DNA from: Perkinsus olseni
Taxonomy: Eukaryota > Perkinsozoa > Perkinsida > Perkinsidae
Reading direction: 5' to 3'
NCBI GenBank assembly: GCA_013115135.1
Contig: JABANP010000506.1
Span: forward strand, 1 to 38,088
DNA length: 38,088 bases
Position 1 is the first letter of the stretch; the number at the start of each line of letters is the position of its first letter. Below are positions 21,540 to 31,434 of the stretch, in pieces. The notes beneath the pieces were generated by a model. The model had not been told where the DNA came from and searched no databases. It was given only the letters and a program-made list of their open reading frames with translations. The translations under genes were made by a program, and so were the position numbers.

Positions 21540-24500
21540 TCAAGACTGCGGCGGCCGCCGACTCCGATAGCTCTCCAGCTCCTCATGCATACTGGAGAGC
21601 TGCTGCACAAGACGCGGTCTTCGATTGGCCGGATGACGATGACCATCTTACCTGGCGATGGAGATGGGCTATGGACTCCTTCTGTTCTAGCAACTTCGGG
21701 GTTATCAGCGTCACCGGGCCGCCACCTGCGTGAGCAATCCTCTGTCTGTAGCTAGTCCATGTGGCTCACTCTGTTCAACAGGCTTGGCCCCCTTCGTGGA
21801 CACTCGGACGGGTCTGCTGGCGATCCTGAGGACCACTACGGACGCAGGACGACTGGTCGCAAGCACAGCTCTCAAGAGGCAACCAGTGCCCGGAGATCAC
21901 CACGAGATTACCCCCGTGAGGAGACAGCTCGTTGTGTCGATCCATAAGAAGGCTCGATGCGGGGCCCCGGAGGCGACAGGTTGAGATCTGCAACTGAAGG
22001 CTTTGATATCCATCCCTCCAGCAGCCCTCACCCTGCGACAATTGTGCCCCCGCCATTTTGTTCATCTCGTTGACCTGCTCCTCGAGCTCCGCCAGACGTT
22101 GCAGCAGTACTGGGCATTGAGGACACTGAGGAACGACCATCAGTGGACTGATGAGGGGAGACGTTATCACCGAGGAGGCAGAGGAGCTCCTCATCATCTC
22201 AACTGCCTTAGATCTTCGCTCGACCTCCTCTCTGAGATTCCCGACCTCGGTTTGGAGCTGATTATTCTGCATCGAGCCATGGCAACCCCATTCAGTCCTG
22301 TGGAGGGTCACCTCTCGTAAATGATGACTGAGCAGGCCGGCAGGTGAGGGTCGAGTGGGAGGAGTCCTCGCCGGATCGTCAGTCCCCAGCGGCCTTGCTC
22401 CCGCTGGTGGCCATCGGTTCATCTGCCTCCAGGGTGATCGAGGTCCTCGCCCTGCTCGCTATTACCATCATGTCAGTCTTCATTTTTCGTTGCTTCCGAC
22501 GAGCGTAGAACCAGGCTATGTGCAGCGCAGCCTTGGCACGGACGAGCTGCCGATGGTCCTCCAAGAACTGCTCGATGGTCCGTTGATCCTCCTCCGCTGT
22601 ATCACGCTGTTTGTACCTGACACCAGTCTCCACTGTGCCCTGTCCTCTGCCCCTTACAGCTCCGCCCGAAGGCGTCCCTCCTGCCGTAGCTGTTGCCGCA
22701 GCATGGCTATCTCCTCATCTCGAGCGGCTATTGTCGTCCTCAATTTAGACACCATCGAAACTGCTGATAACGGTCATGGTGTTGTGAGCAGCAAGATACT
22801 ACTACCCTCTCCGGCCTTCTCGGTCCCCCAACTGCATCTGGTCGGCCCTGTCGGAGCCCTATCGAATCTGAGTAGCACAACGTATGCCAACTTCCACGAT
22901 CACGACGGGGATCTTCAAGTCGTGATCACCCCGGGCCTGGGAGTCAACATCCGCCGGGTTCGAGACCGGTCCTGGCGAGGACGTTGATGCTGCCATTGAT
23001 CCGCCTGTCAGAAGCAGATGAGCAGCCGACAAAGGCGCTCACAGCAACCCCTCCCTCACCTCCACCGGCGTCTCTGTCAATATCCTCGCTGGGCGGCCGG
23101 AATGACGTCTGCGCCGGCAGGATCGGCACCGCTGGCCAGTTGCCCTTACTGGCCGGAGACGTTACTGAACGCGTTTCGACCCGCCTACCGCTCGGTCTGA
23201 GGAACCGCAGCGCTCCTTTCCGCCTGGAGAGGCTCATCTCACTTGAGGGTGGTATAAGCCTTGGACAGCCTCACTGTGTCGGGCTGCTGATCTTCATAAT
23301 CGTCTTCGCCCTCCGCCCGCTGGTTGAGCTTCGGGGCCTCGATATGCCTGTTGAGATGAGTGAAGCAGTGGCAGCTGGCCCGGACAGTGGCGCACCGTAG
23401 CGACTTTCTTGACTCCACCAAGTGTTGGGCGTATGGCTCCTGGACGCTTGCGACTTCCTCGGACTCTGCGGACCCGCTGTGGCAGAAAGTCTCTCGAAAG
23501 CGCCCGTCGAGTCCAGCCAGACCCACCTTGGAGACTCCGACGATGATGGCGACGATGGTTCGTCCCACTGGAGTTGCTGCTGTTGTGGTACTTGTGAATC
23601 GCCGCCGCCGCTGGGCTTCCGATCTCCCATTGGTGATGTGGTCAGCGCCCTACAGAGCAACCTCACTGATGATACTCCCCCTCTGTTGAACTGACCTCAA
23701 GGGTAAGGCTGGGACCGTCTGCATCGACGTCAGAGCAGCTAGAGGAGAATCAGCCTCTCCAGTATCGCTCGTGCCCTTATCATCCGGAAACCTGCTGCTC
23801 GACCGTACCATCGGAGTGGCTGTACGGGCGCACTTTTCGGGCAGTCGTGTGCCGTCATCGTCCCAGCTTGGAACTACGCTCCCCTCCTGCCTTGGCTGGC
23901 CAGTCTCCGCTGCTTCACTGACAGGCCCTACCATAGAAGACCACAGCGAACTCTGTAGTCGCATCAAAAGTATTCCATATCGCTTGTGTAATAACGGTCA
24001 TCGGCAGCAGTTATCGAGTCACGTCCATGCTACCTACCAGGTGCAGCAGTGGACTCCACAGGCTGCTGTGACGGCCGAAGCACTGGAGCAGGCATGGTGG
24101 TGTAGTCGCCGGTGTTGGACGCTGCAAGGCACTCGTATCCCTCCCGCCCCAGTTGCGAGCACTCACTGTGTGCGCTGCGTGCCACATCATCCCGGGTATC
24201 ATCCATCAACTCTTGCAGCTGAGAGTCGACCTTCCCTGACTCTTGCGGGAATGAGCATACGTTGCGAGCCTGCTCTAGATCACAAAGCCCAGTCGTGATC
24301 CAGGAGACCTCACATGTACGGCTACGACCCCTCCACCGGCGTCCCTATCGACGATCAGCACCTACACGGGGTCAGTAGACGAGCTGCTGGGCGAACCACA
24401 AGGGGGCCGACTGAAGGCTCATAATGAGCCCAGCGCTTACTCCAATGACGAACCAATCCACATCCTTCTCGTCGAACGGGACGTCTTCAACTGTCAGCAA

Positions 24501-25093
24501 GGGGTCCTCTTCGGCACCTTCATAGCCCACATAATAGCTAACCAGCGACAGTGGTGATGCGCATGCGGCGCCTGCACGAGGATACGAACTACTTCATTGA
24601 CTTGGCCCCTTCAGACAACGCCCCGCCGTTAGGAGTCCGACACAGGACAGCAACGTACCTATCCGAGGCGAAGACGACCGGTTTGGTGGGCCAGCGCTGA
24701 CCACCTGACTTCAGGATGGAGCTTCTCTAGGTGGATCCGCAAGACAGCCAGTGCTCCCTCTCCGGCTAAGTCGACGTCCACCGCTCCATCGTGAATCGTC
24801 GACGAAGCCTGATGGATGCGCAGTCCACGCGCGCCCTTCATTCGCACCAGCTTATTGCCTCGGTGTTGTCCGTCTTTTGCAACAGATTTGTATCGGAGAA
24901 CGATAAGCTTTGTGCCTGAGGCCCCCGTAAGCACGAGTGGTGTTCCTTCTCTGAGTCGTACGTTGATTAGCGGAGCGTCGCCCCTAGTCGCCCAATCAGG
25001 TCGAACACCGTCGAAGTGGATCTCCATGCGGAGGCACTGCGACCCAGCCGCCCGCTCGGGCCTGGCAAGCTCCATTGAGTTCAGGGCTGGCAA
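21540..25093 (-). CDS. unrecognised protein: beta-rich N-terminus, coiled-coil C-terminus
   Basis: Convergent with the gene to its left. Start exons: 24782-25093 (LREGTPLVLTGASGTKLIVL), 24593-24726 (TKPVVFASDRYVAVLCR), and one from 24537 (VGYEGAEEDPLLTVEDVPF then DVDWFVIG). The introns of 55 and 55 nt keep phase. The repeating beta-strand look suggests a propeller-type domain. A Ser/Pro/Gln-rich linker follows (about 22980-24200; e.g. AEGEDDYEDQQPDTVRLSKA, with a 46-nt intron ending before PSGRRVETRS). Then come coiled coils: KLRTTIAARDEEIAMLRQQL, QRTIEQFLEDHRQLVRAKAA, QTEVGNLREEVERRSKAVEM, LLQRLAELEEQVNEMNKM. The last exon is QLSSMHEELESYRSRRPPQS-stop at 21540. The architecture recalls BBS or Nup88-like proteins, but no diagnostic motif is visible. 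Some exon joins are unresolved. Confidence 0.55.
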
Positions 25094-25453
25094 GCACGAT
25101 TGCTGAGAGAACGCGGCTCAGGGTTGTCGAGCCCCGTTATCCTCTTCCCTCTCCACAAGTGACTAACGCAATGCCGATGTATGATGATAACGCCTACGGC
25201 TACAGAAAAACGTATCCTGGCCACTGACGGCTAGGCTGAGTAGTTCTACTACGCTACTAGATGATATGACGATTAGAGTTGATCTGTGGGAGCGACGATA
25301 TTCAATGAACCTTGGGAGCCTACGGAGCTGCTCACCACTATGGCAACGTAAAGAGACGAATTAAAATACTTACCGCCATTGAGGCGGCCACCTTAGTACG
25401 TGTAATGTTCATGGTCGATCAGAGGGCACAAGATTGTGAGAGACAGAGCACAG
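25094..25453. other. intergenic
   Basis: Upstream of the beta-rich/coiled-coil gene and downstream of the transporter stop. I see no gene or structured motif. Confidence 0.4.
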
Positions 25454-26881
25454 CTAAGAGACAGAGCTTTGAGACTGAGTCATGTCGTCACTGGCCGTTG
25501 TAGGAGTGTCGCAAACCGAGCCAGATCTTCGTCTGAGCCCGACGCCGGTGGTGTCATCGAGACGCAGCCAGGAGGCCGGAGCTGCACCACTGACAAAGGA
25601 GGTCGGTACCAGTGCTACGGAGATCAGTATCCAGCAGACCAGAAACTGTGCCCTGTAAGATATGCCGAACGCTTCGAGATCGAGTACCCAGCCCAGAGTG
25701 GCACCGAGGGACTGCATGCCCTTGTAGAAGCCCGAGTATCGTGCTGCTAGTGTTGCATCACCGCTGCCCAGTATACCGAGAAGCCAGTAGCTGTAGACCT
25801 GCACGCACGTCGCCATAATGCCGTAGCCGATGATGGTGAGACAAGGCAACCAGTAATCACCATTGGTGACGTCAATGAGGTCGCGGTTGTCATCATCTCT
25901 ACGGTAGCCCCCTTGATAAAAGTATTGTACATAGCCACCCAGTAAGAAGCTCAGTGTGGTAGCAATCGTAGTGAACCAGAAGCCGTTGCGGGACCTAGAC
26001 CGCACCTTCAGTCTGGAGGCGTCGAGGACTAGGCCGAGGAGCCAGGCACCGACAATCTGGGAGAGCCAGAAAATTGCGCTGTTGAGGCCCCTCGTCCGCA
26101 CGGTAAAGAGAACACCGTTAAATGCATTGAAAATATACGTGTAAAAGTAATTGCTCGAGAAGAAAAGTAACGATAGCAACAACATGTTCTTGTCAACGCT
26201 GACCGACAGGGCACCGAGGAACTCCTTCGCAGGACTGAGGCAGGGCTGTACGGTGACTGGGAGGCCGTCTTCCCGTACGACTTTCTCGGGAGACACCAAC
26301 CCGAAGAAGGCGACTATGGCTCCGAACAGCATGATGCCAACAAAAGAGAAATAGGAGGCAGCGTTAGCGCTCGTGGGTTCATCTTCAGAAGAGTCAAAGT
26401 TGAGCGCGAAGGCTAGGAGACCACCGATGACGCCGCCGAGATTGAAGATGATCCAGAACACCGAAATGTAGAGGCCCTTCCGGTCCTGTGGAGCATAGGC
26501 CAGCATGAGCGCTCCCTGGGCCGTCCACAGCCAGCCGGCGCCGACACCAAGTACCACACCCGAGAGTATGAAAAGCCATTGGAGGGCGTCGTCTTGACCA
26601 GCCAGGTAAGCCGCCAAAGCATAGAAGGCAAAGGTCATGCAACCGACAGACATCAGCACACGAGGACCCAATAGGTTAAAGAAGGCTCCGCCGAGGTATC
26701 CGGTGATGGCGAAGGTGAGATAGAGACTTGCGTTAGCAGCGTTGTTGGCGGAGGGGTCCGCGTTGCCCGCCCCACCGAGGCCTTGTAAGGCGTTGAAGAA
26801 GCCCACAGAACAGAATGTGATGACACCAGTTAGTATAACTTGGCAGAATCCGCTGTAGATTACGGATGGGTTGCAGCACAT
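25454..26881 (-). CDS. UNC93-like major facilitator superfamily membrane protein
   Basis: 475-codon single open frame with about eleven hydrophobic segments. The first pair carries the family-type motif GFFNALQGLGGAGNAD, as in UNC93-like (DUF895) proteins of fungi and protists. The loop APQDRKGLYISVFWIIFNLGG matches the conserved cytoplasmic region after TM4. The tail is polar (TQSQSSVS-stop). UNC93-like proteins are MFS-fold membrane proteins of mostly unknown substrate; a transporter role here is inference. The frame stays open upstream of ATG 26881 for about 60 nt to a possible acceptor (gtcgtag), so a short N-terminal exon may be missing. Unlike its neighbours, the 1.4-kb body has no intron. 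Confidence 0.85.
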   Translation of the reverse strand: MCCNPSVIYSGFCQVILTGVITFCSVGFFNALQGLGGAGNADPSANNAANASLYLTFAITGYLGGAFFNLLGPRVLMSVGCMTFAFYALAAYLAGQDDALQWLFILSGVVLGVGAGWLWTAQGALMLAYAPQDRKGLYISVFWIIFNLGGVIGGLLAFALNFDSSEDEPTSANAASYFSFVGIMLFGAIVAFFGLVSPEKVVREDGLPVTVQPCLSPAKEFLGALSVSVDKNMLLLSLLFFSSNYFYTYIFNAFNGVLFTVRTRGLNSAIFWLSQIVGAWLLGLVLDASRLKVRSRSRNGFWFTTIATTLSFLLGGYVQYFYQGGYRRDDDNRDLIDVTNGDYWLPCLTIIGYGIMATCVQVYSYWLLGILGSGDATLAARYSGFYKGMQSLGATLGWVLDLEAFGISYRAQFLVCWILISVALVPTSFVSGAAPASWLRLDDTTGVGLRRRSGSVCDTPTTASDDMTQSQSSVS

Positions 26882-27410
26882 TTCAGAGCAACCAAATTTT
26901 TCAGCCGCTGCATGACCGAAGTTCTACGACAGAGGCCTCCGAAACGACAGGTTCTCCCACAGAGCAGCGAACGGCGTCCTCAGCACGACCACTCATTCCC
27001 GCGCGCTCTTTCGAAAGACCTATTGTGACAAATCCAACTCAAGACGACTGCCATCAAGTGAACAGTGGTGTTTAAGGAAAATGTCGCAGTTGATCTTTCA
27101 TCCAAGACGATGGCCTTCACCAGTGAAACGCATGTCTCTCTGTTGCCGCATTTGGGCTTGCCTGAGGAAGCAGGAGAACGTGAGAAGCTGGACGACGGTT
27201 TGGATTACGCTGCTCCCTAAGCGGATAGGCCCGTCTATTCACTGCCGGCCATGCAGAGGGCCGAAGTACGGTAATTTCAAATTGGAGGGGAAGACTACCT
27301 CTGATAGTTGGCAGCGGCACCTGGCTGCCCAGCTCCTGCTCGTACCATCAACTTGTTCCTGAGGGAAGTTACAGGGCTACTCTGTAGGAGCGTGGAGGGC
27401 CGGCAGCAGA
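26882..27410. other. intergenic with possible small plus-strand gene
   Basis: Between two leftward genes. An ATG at 27110 (+) opens a natural-looking frame (MAFTSETHVSLLPHLGLPEE) of 36 codons ending at a TAA. A gtttgg donor before the stop could splice it onward to about 27390. Nothing recognised; it may be a chance ORF. Confidence 0.25.
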
Positions 27411-28449
27411 CTACATGAATTCCGGTGTCTTGAGGTAGTCCTTGCCGTACTCCATGGGCACCACATCCCGCAGGAAATAGTAAATATGAGCCGCCCCCAG
27501 ACCTAGGACGTCCATCCAGATATCACTGACAAAACACAAGGGTGGGACCAGCCTGCAGCTCCAACGGTCATCCAAGAAGACTTGAACAGCGCCACCGCCT
27601 GGAGAGCCGGGAAGGGCGAGGCTCATTCCGCCCGCGAGAGGCGAAGTGCCGTAGTGATGGTTACGCGCGAAAGGGAACAAGAGGGTCTTGTAAGATGATC
27701 AGAGATCGATGAGCCGGAACCTACCCTCCCATGAGCATCGTGAAGAGCATGAGGGCGAAGGGGAACTGATATCCCTGTATGACGAAGCCGAAGAACGACA
27801 GCTGCGCGTTGGGCTCGATCCTGACGGACGGCAACTCTGGTGAAGCGCTAAGCCCGCACTGTACTACCTGGACCAATAGTATATGATAGCGAATATGAAG
27901 GAGGATCCCAGCAGCGGTAAACCGGACGGGTAGTTTAAGAATATGGACAGGACCGCTATAAGGAAGGTCACGACGACCGCGAAGTACCTAGTACAGCACG
28001 TCGAAGAGTCAGCATGGCCGTGACTTCGCCAGCTTACGCATAGTCCCCCGGCATGGCGCTGAATCGGTCAGAACGCTCCAGTTTCGATCCGAACGAGGTG
28101 AAGAAGTAGAGCTGAACAACGAGAGGTTACGAGACAGCCGCTGGCGAGAGTTCGGTAGTCCTTATGTGCCCTCACCTGCATGACGAAATTGAAGCTGAAT
28201 TTGCCTAGGAAGAGCACACTAGTGAAGATCCTCCAAATGTTGAATTTCTCATAGACCAGCCGCCAGTCCAGTATAACAAGCATGGGATTGAGCAACCTGT
28301 GAGAAGGACGGCGTCCGTGGTGGTGGTTACGTGTTGGTGGAAATGTGGTACCCCATCTGCACCAAACATGTTGTGATGAACATCGCGGTGAAGATACCGC
28401 GAGTGACTATCGGCAGGCCACGGTACCAACCTTCGGGAGTATTGTCCAT
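27411..28449 (-). CDS. derlin (Der1-like ER membrane protein)
   Basis: Rhomboid-fold pseudoprotease of the ER membrane, part of the ERAD retrotranslocation channel with Hrd1 and Cdc48/p97. Six exons: 28352-28449, 28176-28296, 28038-28111, 27868-27987, 27725-27820, 27411-27525. They total 624 nt and 207 aa, with all phases consistent. Motifs in order: MDNTPEGWYRGLPIVTRGIF (N-terminus typical of derlins), LLNPMLVILDWRLVYEKFN, IWRIFTSVLFLGKFSFNFVM, FLNYPSGLPLLGSSFIFAII, LSFFGFVIQGYQFPFALML, and a final GLGAAHIYYFLRD ending LKTPEF. The last intron is 199 nt. The length is a little short of animal derlin-1 (251), mainly at the C-terminus, so no p97-binding SHP box is seen. A plastid or symbiont Der1 role cannot be excluded, but there is no bipartite leader. 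Confidence 0.93.
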
Positions 28450-29122
28450 GAGAATATCGAAAAACTTGCAGTAAGGTTCTACGAAGCGGTATGCCCAGCC
28501 CCCATGATGGAAAAGTTCACCACTGCGACTGTTGCCGAGGGTTGCTGTGATGACGGAACTCTCTATGCCCCCCCGAGCTTCGGCACAGCATTTTTCGAGT
28601 ATTGGCTTCATCCCGTTCTCGTATTCACTCCAGTGTACTCAGCGAACCCACACGATGATGAGAGTTGAATACGTCCTTTACGGCCCGCCGTATTACCCTA
28701 ATTCCCCTGCCGTAAAAGCCCTCGTTGACATGCCATGATTTACCTACAGCTCCACACCGCCCGCTGCCCTTCCCTGGCGCTTACCACACGAGTTGGAGCA
28801 TCAGCCTGGGTGGTCGCCGATGCTAAGTCGTCGGAAAGAGTCGCGCTCGCCTCGGATATTGCCGTGGGATGTACGCATGAACATATGCCGTATCCTTCCG
28901 TGTGCGCAAGATACGCGACATGTTAGTGCAGTGAGAACAACCGAAGGTGGCGTATGTGGTGGAGGGTTTCGATGTGCCGTGAGTTGCCCAAGGTGAGTTC
29001 TCGCCCATGGACTCTGCAGTTATGTATCTGCTGCCTAATTCCCTTGTCCCGCCATCTCCCACTTGATCGTCCATGTGTTCGTCTACTGATAACACTGTCT
29101 CCGACACTCCCCTCGTCAACAG
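28450..29122. other. divergent promoter region and unresolved 5' end of the amidinotransferase
   Basis: Lies between the derlin start and the first certain amidinotransferase exon. The missing N-terminal exon(s) of the latter should be here, perhaps near 28950-29000, where a gtgagt donor follows a short open frame. I could not place the start codon. Confidence 0.4.
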
Positions 29123-30735
29123 ATGGAACGACTTCGATCCTCTGGAAGAAGTGAGTTGCCTGGGCGTTCTCATACAGCTTATCTACCCGTATTTCAGGTC
29201 GTGGTTGGGATAGCTGATGGCAGCTGCTTCCCTCCGCACGAGCCTGCTTGTGAGTCCGAGTTTAACGACCAGTAATCATCTATGCTTCTTGACAGCCTTC
29301 GCAGTGCTCGCCGCCGTCAGGTACACCAAGTATGGTTCCTCTATGTCGCATCCCTTTTCTGAGTTCTTGCCTTGGCCGACTGGTCCTAAGCTGAAGAGGT
29401 TCATCAATCGCTGCAACGAGGAGCTCGACGGTCTCAAGGAAGTATCCATCGCGGTCTTGGCTCGTATCCTTAGTGCAGTCCTTCGCTAATCGAGGTTCTT
29501 CAATCCGAGGGTGTTATTGTCAAGCGCCCCGACCCTACCTGCTGCGATTTCAACGTCCGTACCAAGACTCCCGACTTCGAGAGTCCGAACCAGTACTGTG
29601 CCGTATGTCCTCGCGACGTCATCTGTACGATTGGCAATGAAATCTTGGAGGCCACTATGAGCAAGAGATCTCGGTAGGCGCCTTACTCTCTGTGTATGGC
29701 CGCGGGGATATCGCCTTCAGCTACTTCGAATATCGGCCGTACCGAAAACTCTGCCGGTATTACTTCGACAACGACCCGAAAATGAGGTGGGTATCGGCTC
29801 CGAAGCCCCTCATGGCCGACTCGTCCTACAACCCAGAGTTTTGGACCTGGAACGAGGAGCAGAGGAAGGTGATCCCCGTGTTGCATAGCCCCGGTTTCTG
29901 ATCATCTTATCAGGCGAATATGCACGACTATCGCTTCTGCTGCAACGAGAACGAGGTGCTCTTCGACGCGGCTGACACTCAGCTGATTGGAGATGTGCTG
30001 CTCGTCCAACACTCCATGACCACTAATTTGGCTGGTATTCGCTGGCTCAAGAGGCATTATCAACCTCAGGGCATCAAGGTGAGGTTTATTGATAGAGGCC
30101 TGGGTGAACAGTTGTAAGCTCACGCAGGTTCGTACCCTACATTTCCCTTACGATTTATACCCGTCGCACATTGATTGCACATTTGTCAGTGTCAGGCCGG
30201 GCCTGGTGAGCGTCGAGTTCAAACGCCGCGTTGGTAGTATTCATGTCGGCAGGTGATCACAAATCCCGACCGTCCACCTGTTGAGGAAGAAATCAAATTC
30301 TTCAAGCAGAACGACTGGAGGTTGGTTGATGTACGGTTTGTTGGACAATCCGCCTTTTTTGTATGCAGCTCCCTTCCGCAGGTTCCCATGTGGAACGGTA
30401 CCAAGGAGCACCCGGTATTTTGTCAGTCTTCACGTTGGCTATCAATGAACGTTTTTTCAATTACCCCCGACAAGATCTGTGTGGAAGATGACGAGCAGGA
30501 TCTGATCCGACTTCTCGAGGGAGAACATGGTTTCGACGTCCTCGGTATTCCGTATCGTGGTGTGTTCGAATTTGGAGGATCGCTGCATTGCTCCACCTGG
30601 GATGTTCGCCGTCGCGGGGGTAAACGTGACTATTTTCCCGACCGGACAGGTGAGGGTGTATTTGCCTTTCAGGATACTCAGCAAGTAGAATTCAGCCATG
30701 TTTGCTCTCAGGTTGCGAAGAGGATATTGGCCTAA
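29123..30735 (+). CDS. glycine/inosamine-type amidinotransferase (AGAT family), 5' end incomplete
   Basis: Transfers the amidino group of arginine to an amine acceptor. Exons: 29123-29150, 29198-29271, 29321-29441, 29495-29673, 29721-29868, 29914-30078, 30128-30205, 30253-30330, 30382-30735; introns 45-53 nt, all in phase. Order of motifs: WNDFDPLEE/VVVGIADG, RPDPTCCDFNVRTKTPDFES, FEYRPYRKLCRYYF, catalytic Asp in LFDAADTQLIGD, WLKRHY, catalytic His in SHIDCTF, TNPDRPP, SSRWLSMNVF, and the active-site Cys in GGSLHCSTWDVRRRG. The second cysteine usual in that motif is Trp here. The acceptor (glycine for creatine, or another amine) cannot be told from sequence. The C-terminal end assumes read-through of a possible gtgagg donor near 30650. 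Confidence 0.9.
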
Positions 30736-31434
30736 CTAAGCTTACACAACTGCCATGAATGTAAAAGATCAGCTTGTATCCCATTTACACTATCTCTTTA
30801 TTTGATATCACGTGATAAGGCTCTTATCTTACGCGCGGTATTGCCTCGGTGATTTTGATTTCTAGAGGAGAAACGATTTGCGTTAACGTAATGCGAGACT
30901 AGTAGGATATTGTGAGTGGATATTGAGTTTATCATTAAGATTTTTCTACTCTAGGAGATGAATACTACCACGATGTTCTTCCATCTATTGGACGAAAAGA
31001 GGTGATAGCGGCTCCATTGACGTCATGATTGTCGACGACGCAGAAGGAGGTCGGAAGAAGAACAGGGTTACGATGGATGGTACGTTTTATCTGCCACTCC
31101 CCGCCCAATTCCAACCACTATACGAAGACACCAAAACATTGTTCGAGCTGGCACCGAAGATATATCAAATTAGCAACCAGGTTGTCCTTTCATTAGTTGG
31201 TGTAATCTAGGTCTGTTACGGACAAGATTGTTCCACCACTAGTGACATGCGACAGATTTTCTGAGCGAGAAAGCTTAGGTCTTTCACCTTCCCAATTCAG
31301 TTCCGCGGTTAGATGGTAGCTTTTCCTCACGCAGATAATTTTTTGTGCACCACGAAGGGTTGTGTTAACTGCCTCGATACATTAACGCAACCGAAAAACT
31401 TCGTTCAGAAACTGAAGAGAGGTGATTAAGCTGA
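30736..31434. other. convergent 3' region, AT-rich
   Basis: Between the ends of the amidinotransferase and CysRS. A plus ORF at 31025-31210 (TMDGTFYLPLPAQFQPLYED) follows a possible acceptor and could be a small exon or alternative 3' end. Otherwise only short frames; poly-T stretches suggest UTRs. Confidence 0.35.

Noticed and set aside
21775..22422. 215-codon minus ORF taken as one exon
   Set aside because: Only part (QTEVGNLREEVERRS and LLQRLAELEEQVNEM) looks coding. The rest is intron or shadow, so it was folded into the larger gene.
22355..22987. 210-codon plus ORF
   Set aside because: Antisense to coiled-coil exons of the minus-strand gene; low-complexity Ser/Arg/Leu content.
24314..24794. 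Plus-strand gene starting MYGYDPSTGVPIDD with possible 50-nt introns
   Set aside because: It first looked real, but the opposite strand gives better exons over the same bases (VFASDRYVAVLCR, VGYEGAEEDPLLTVEDVPF) with 55-nt introns in phase. The plus reading is antisense.
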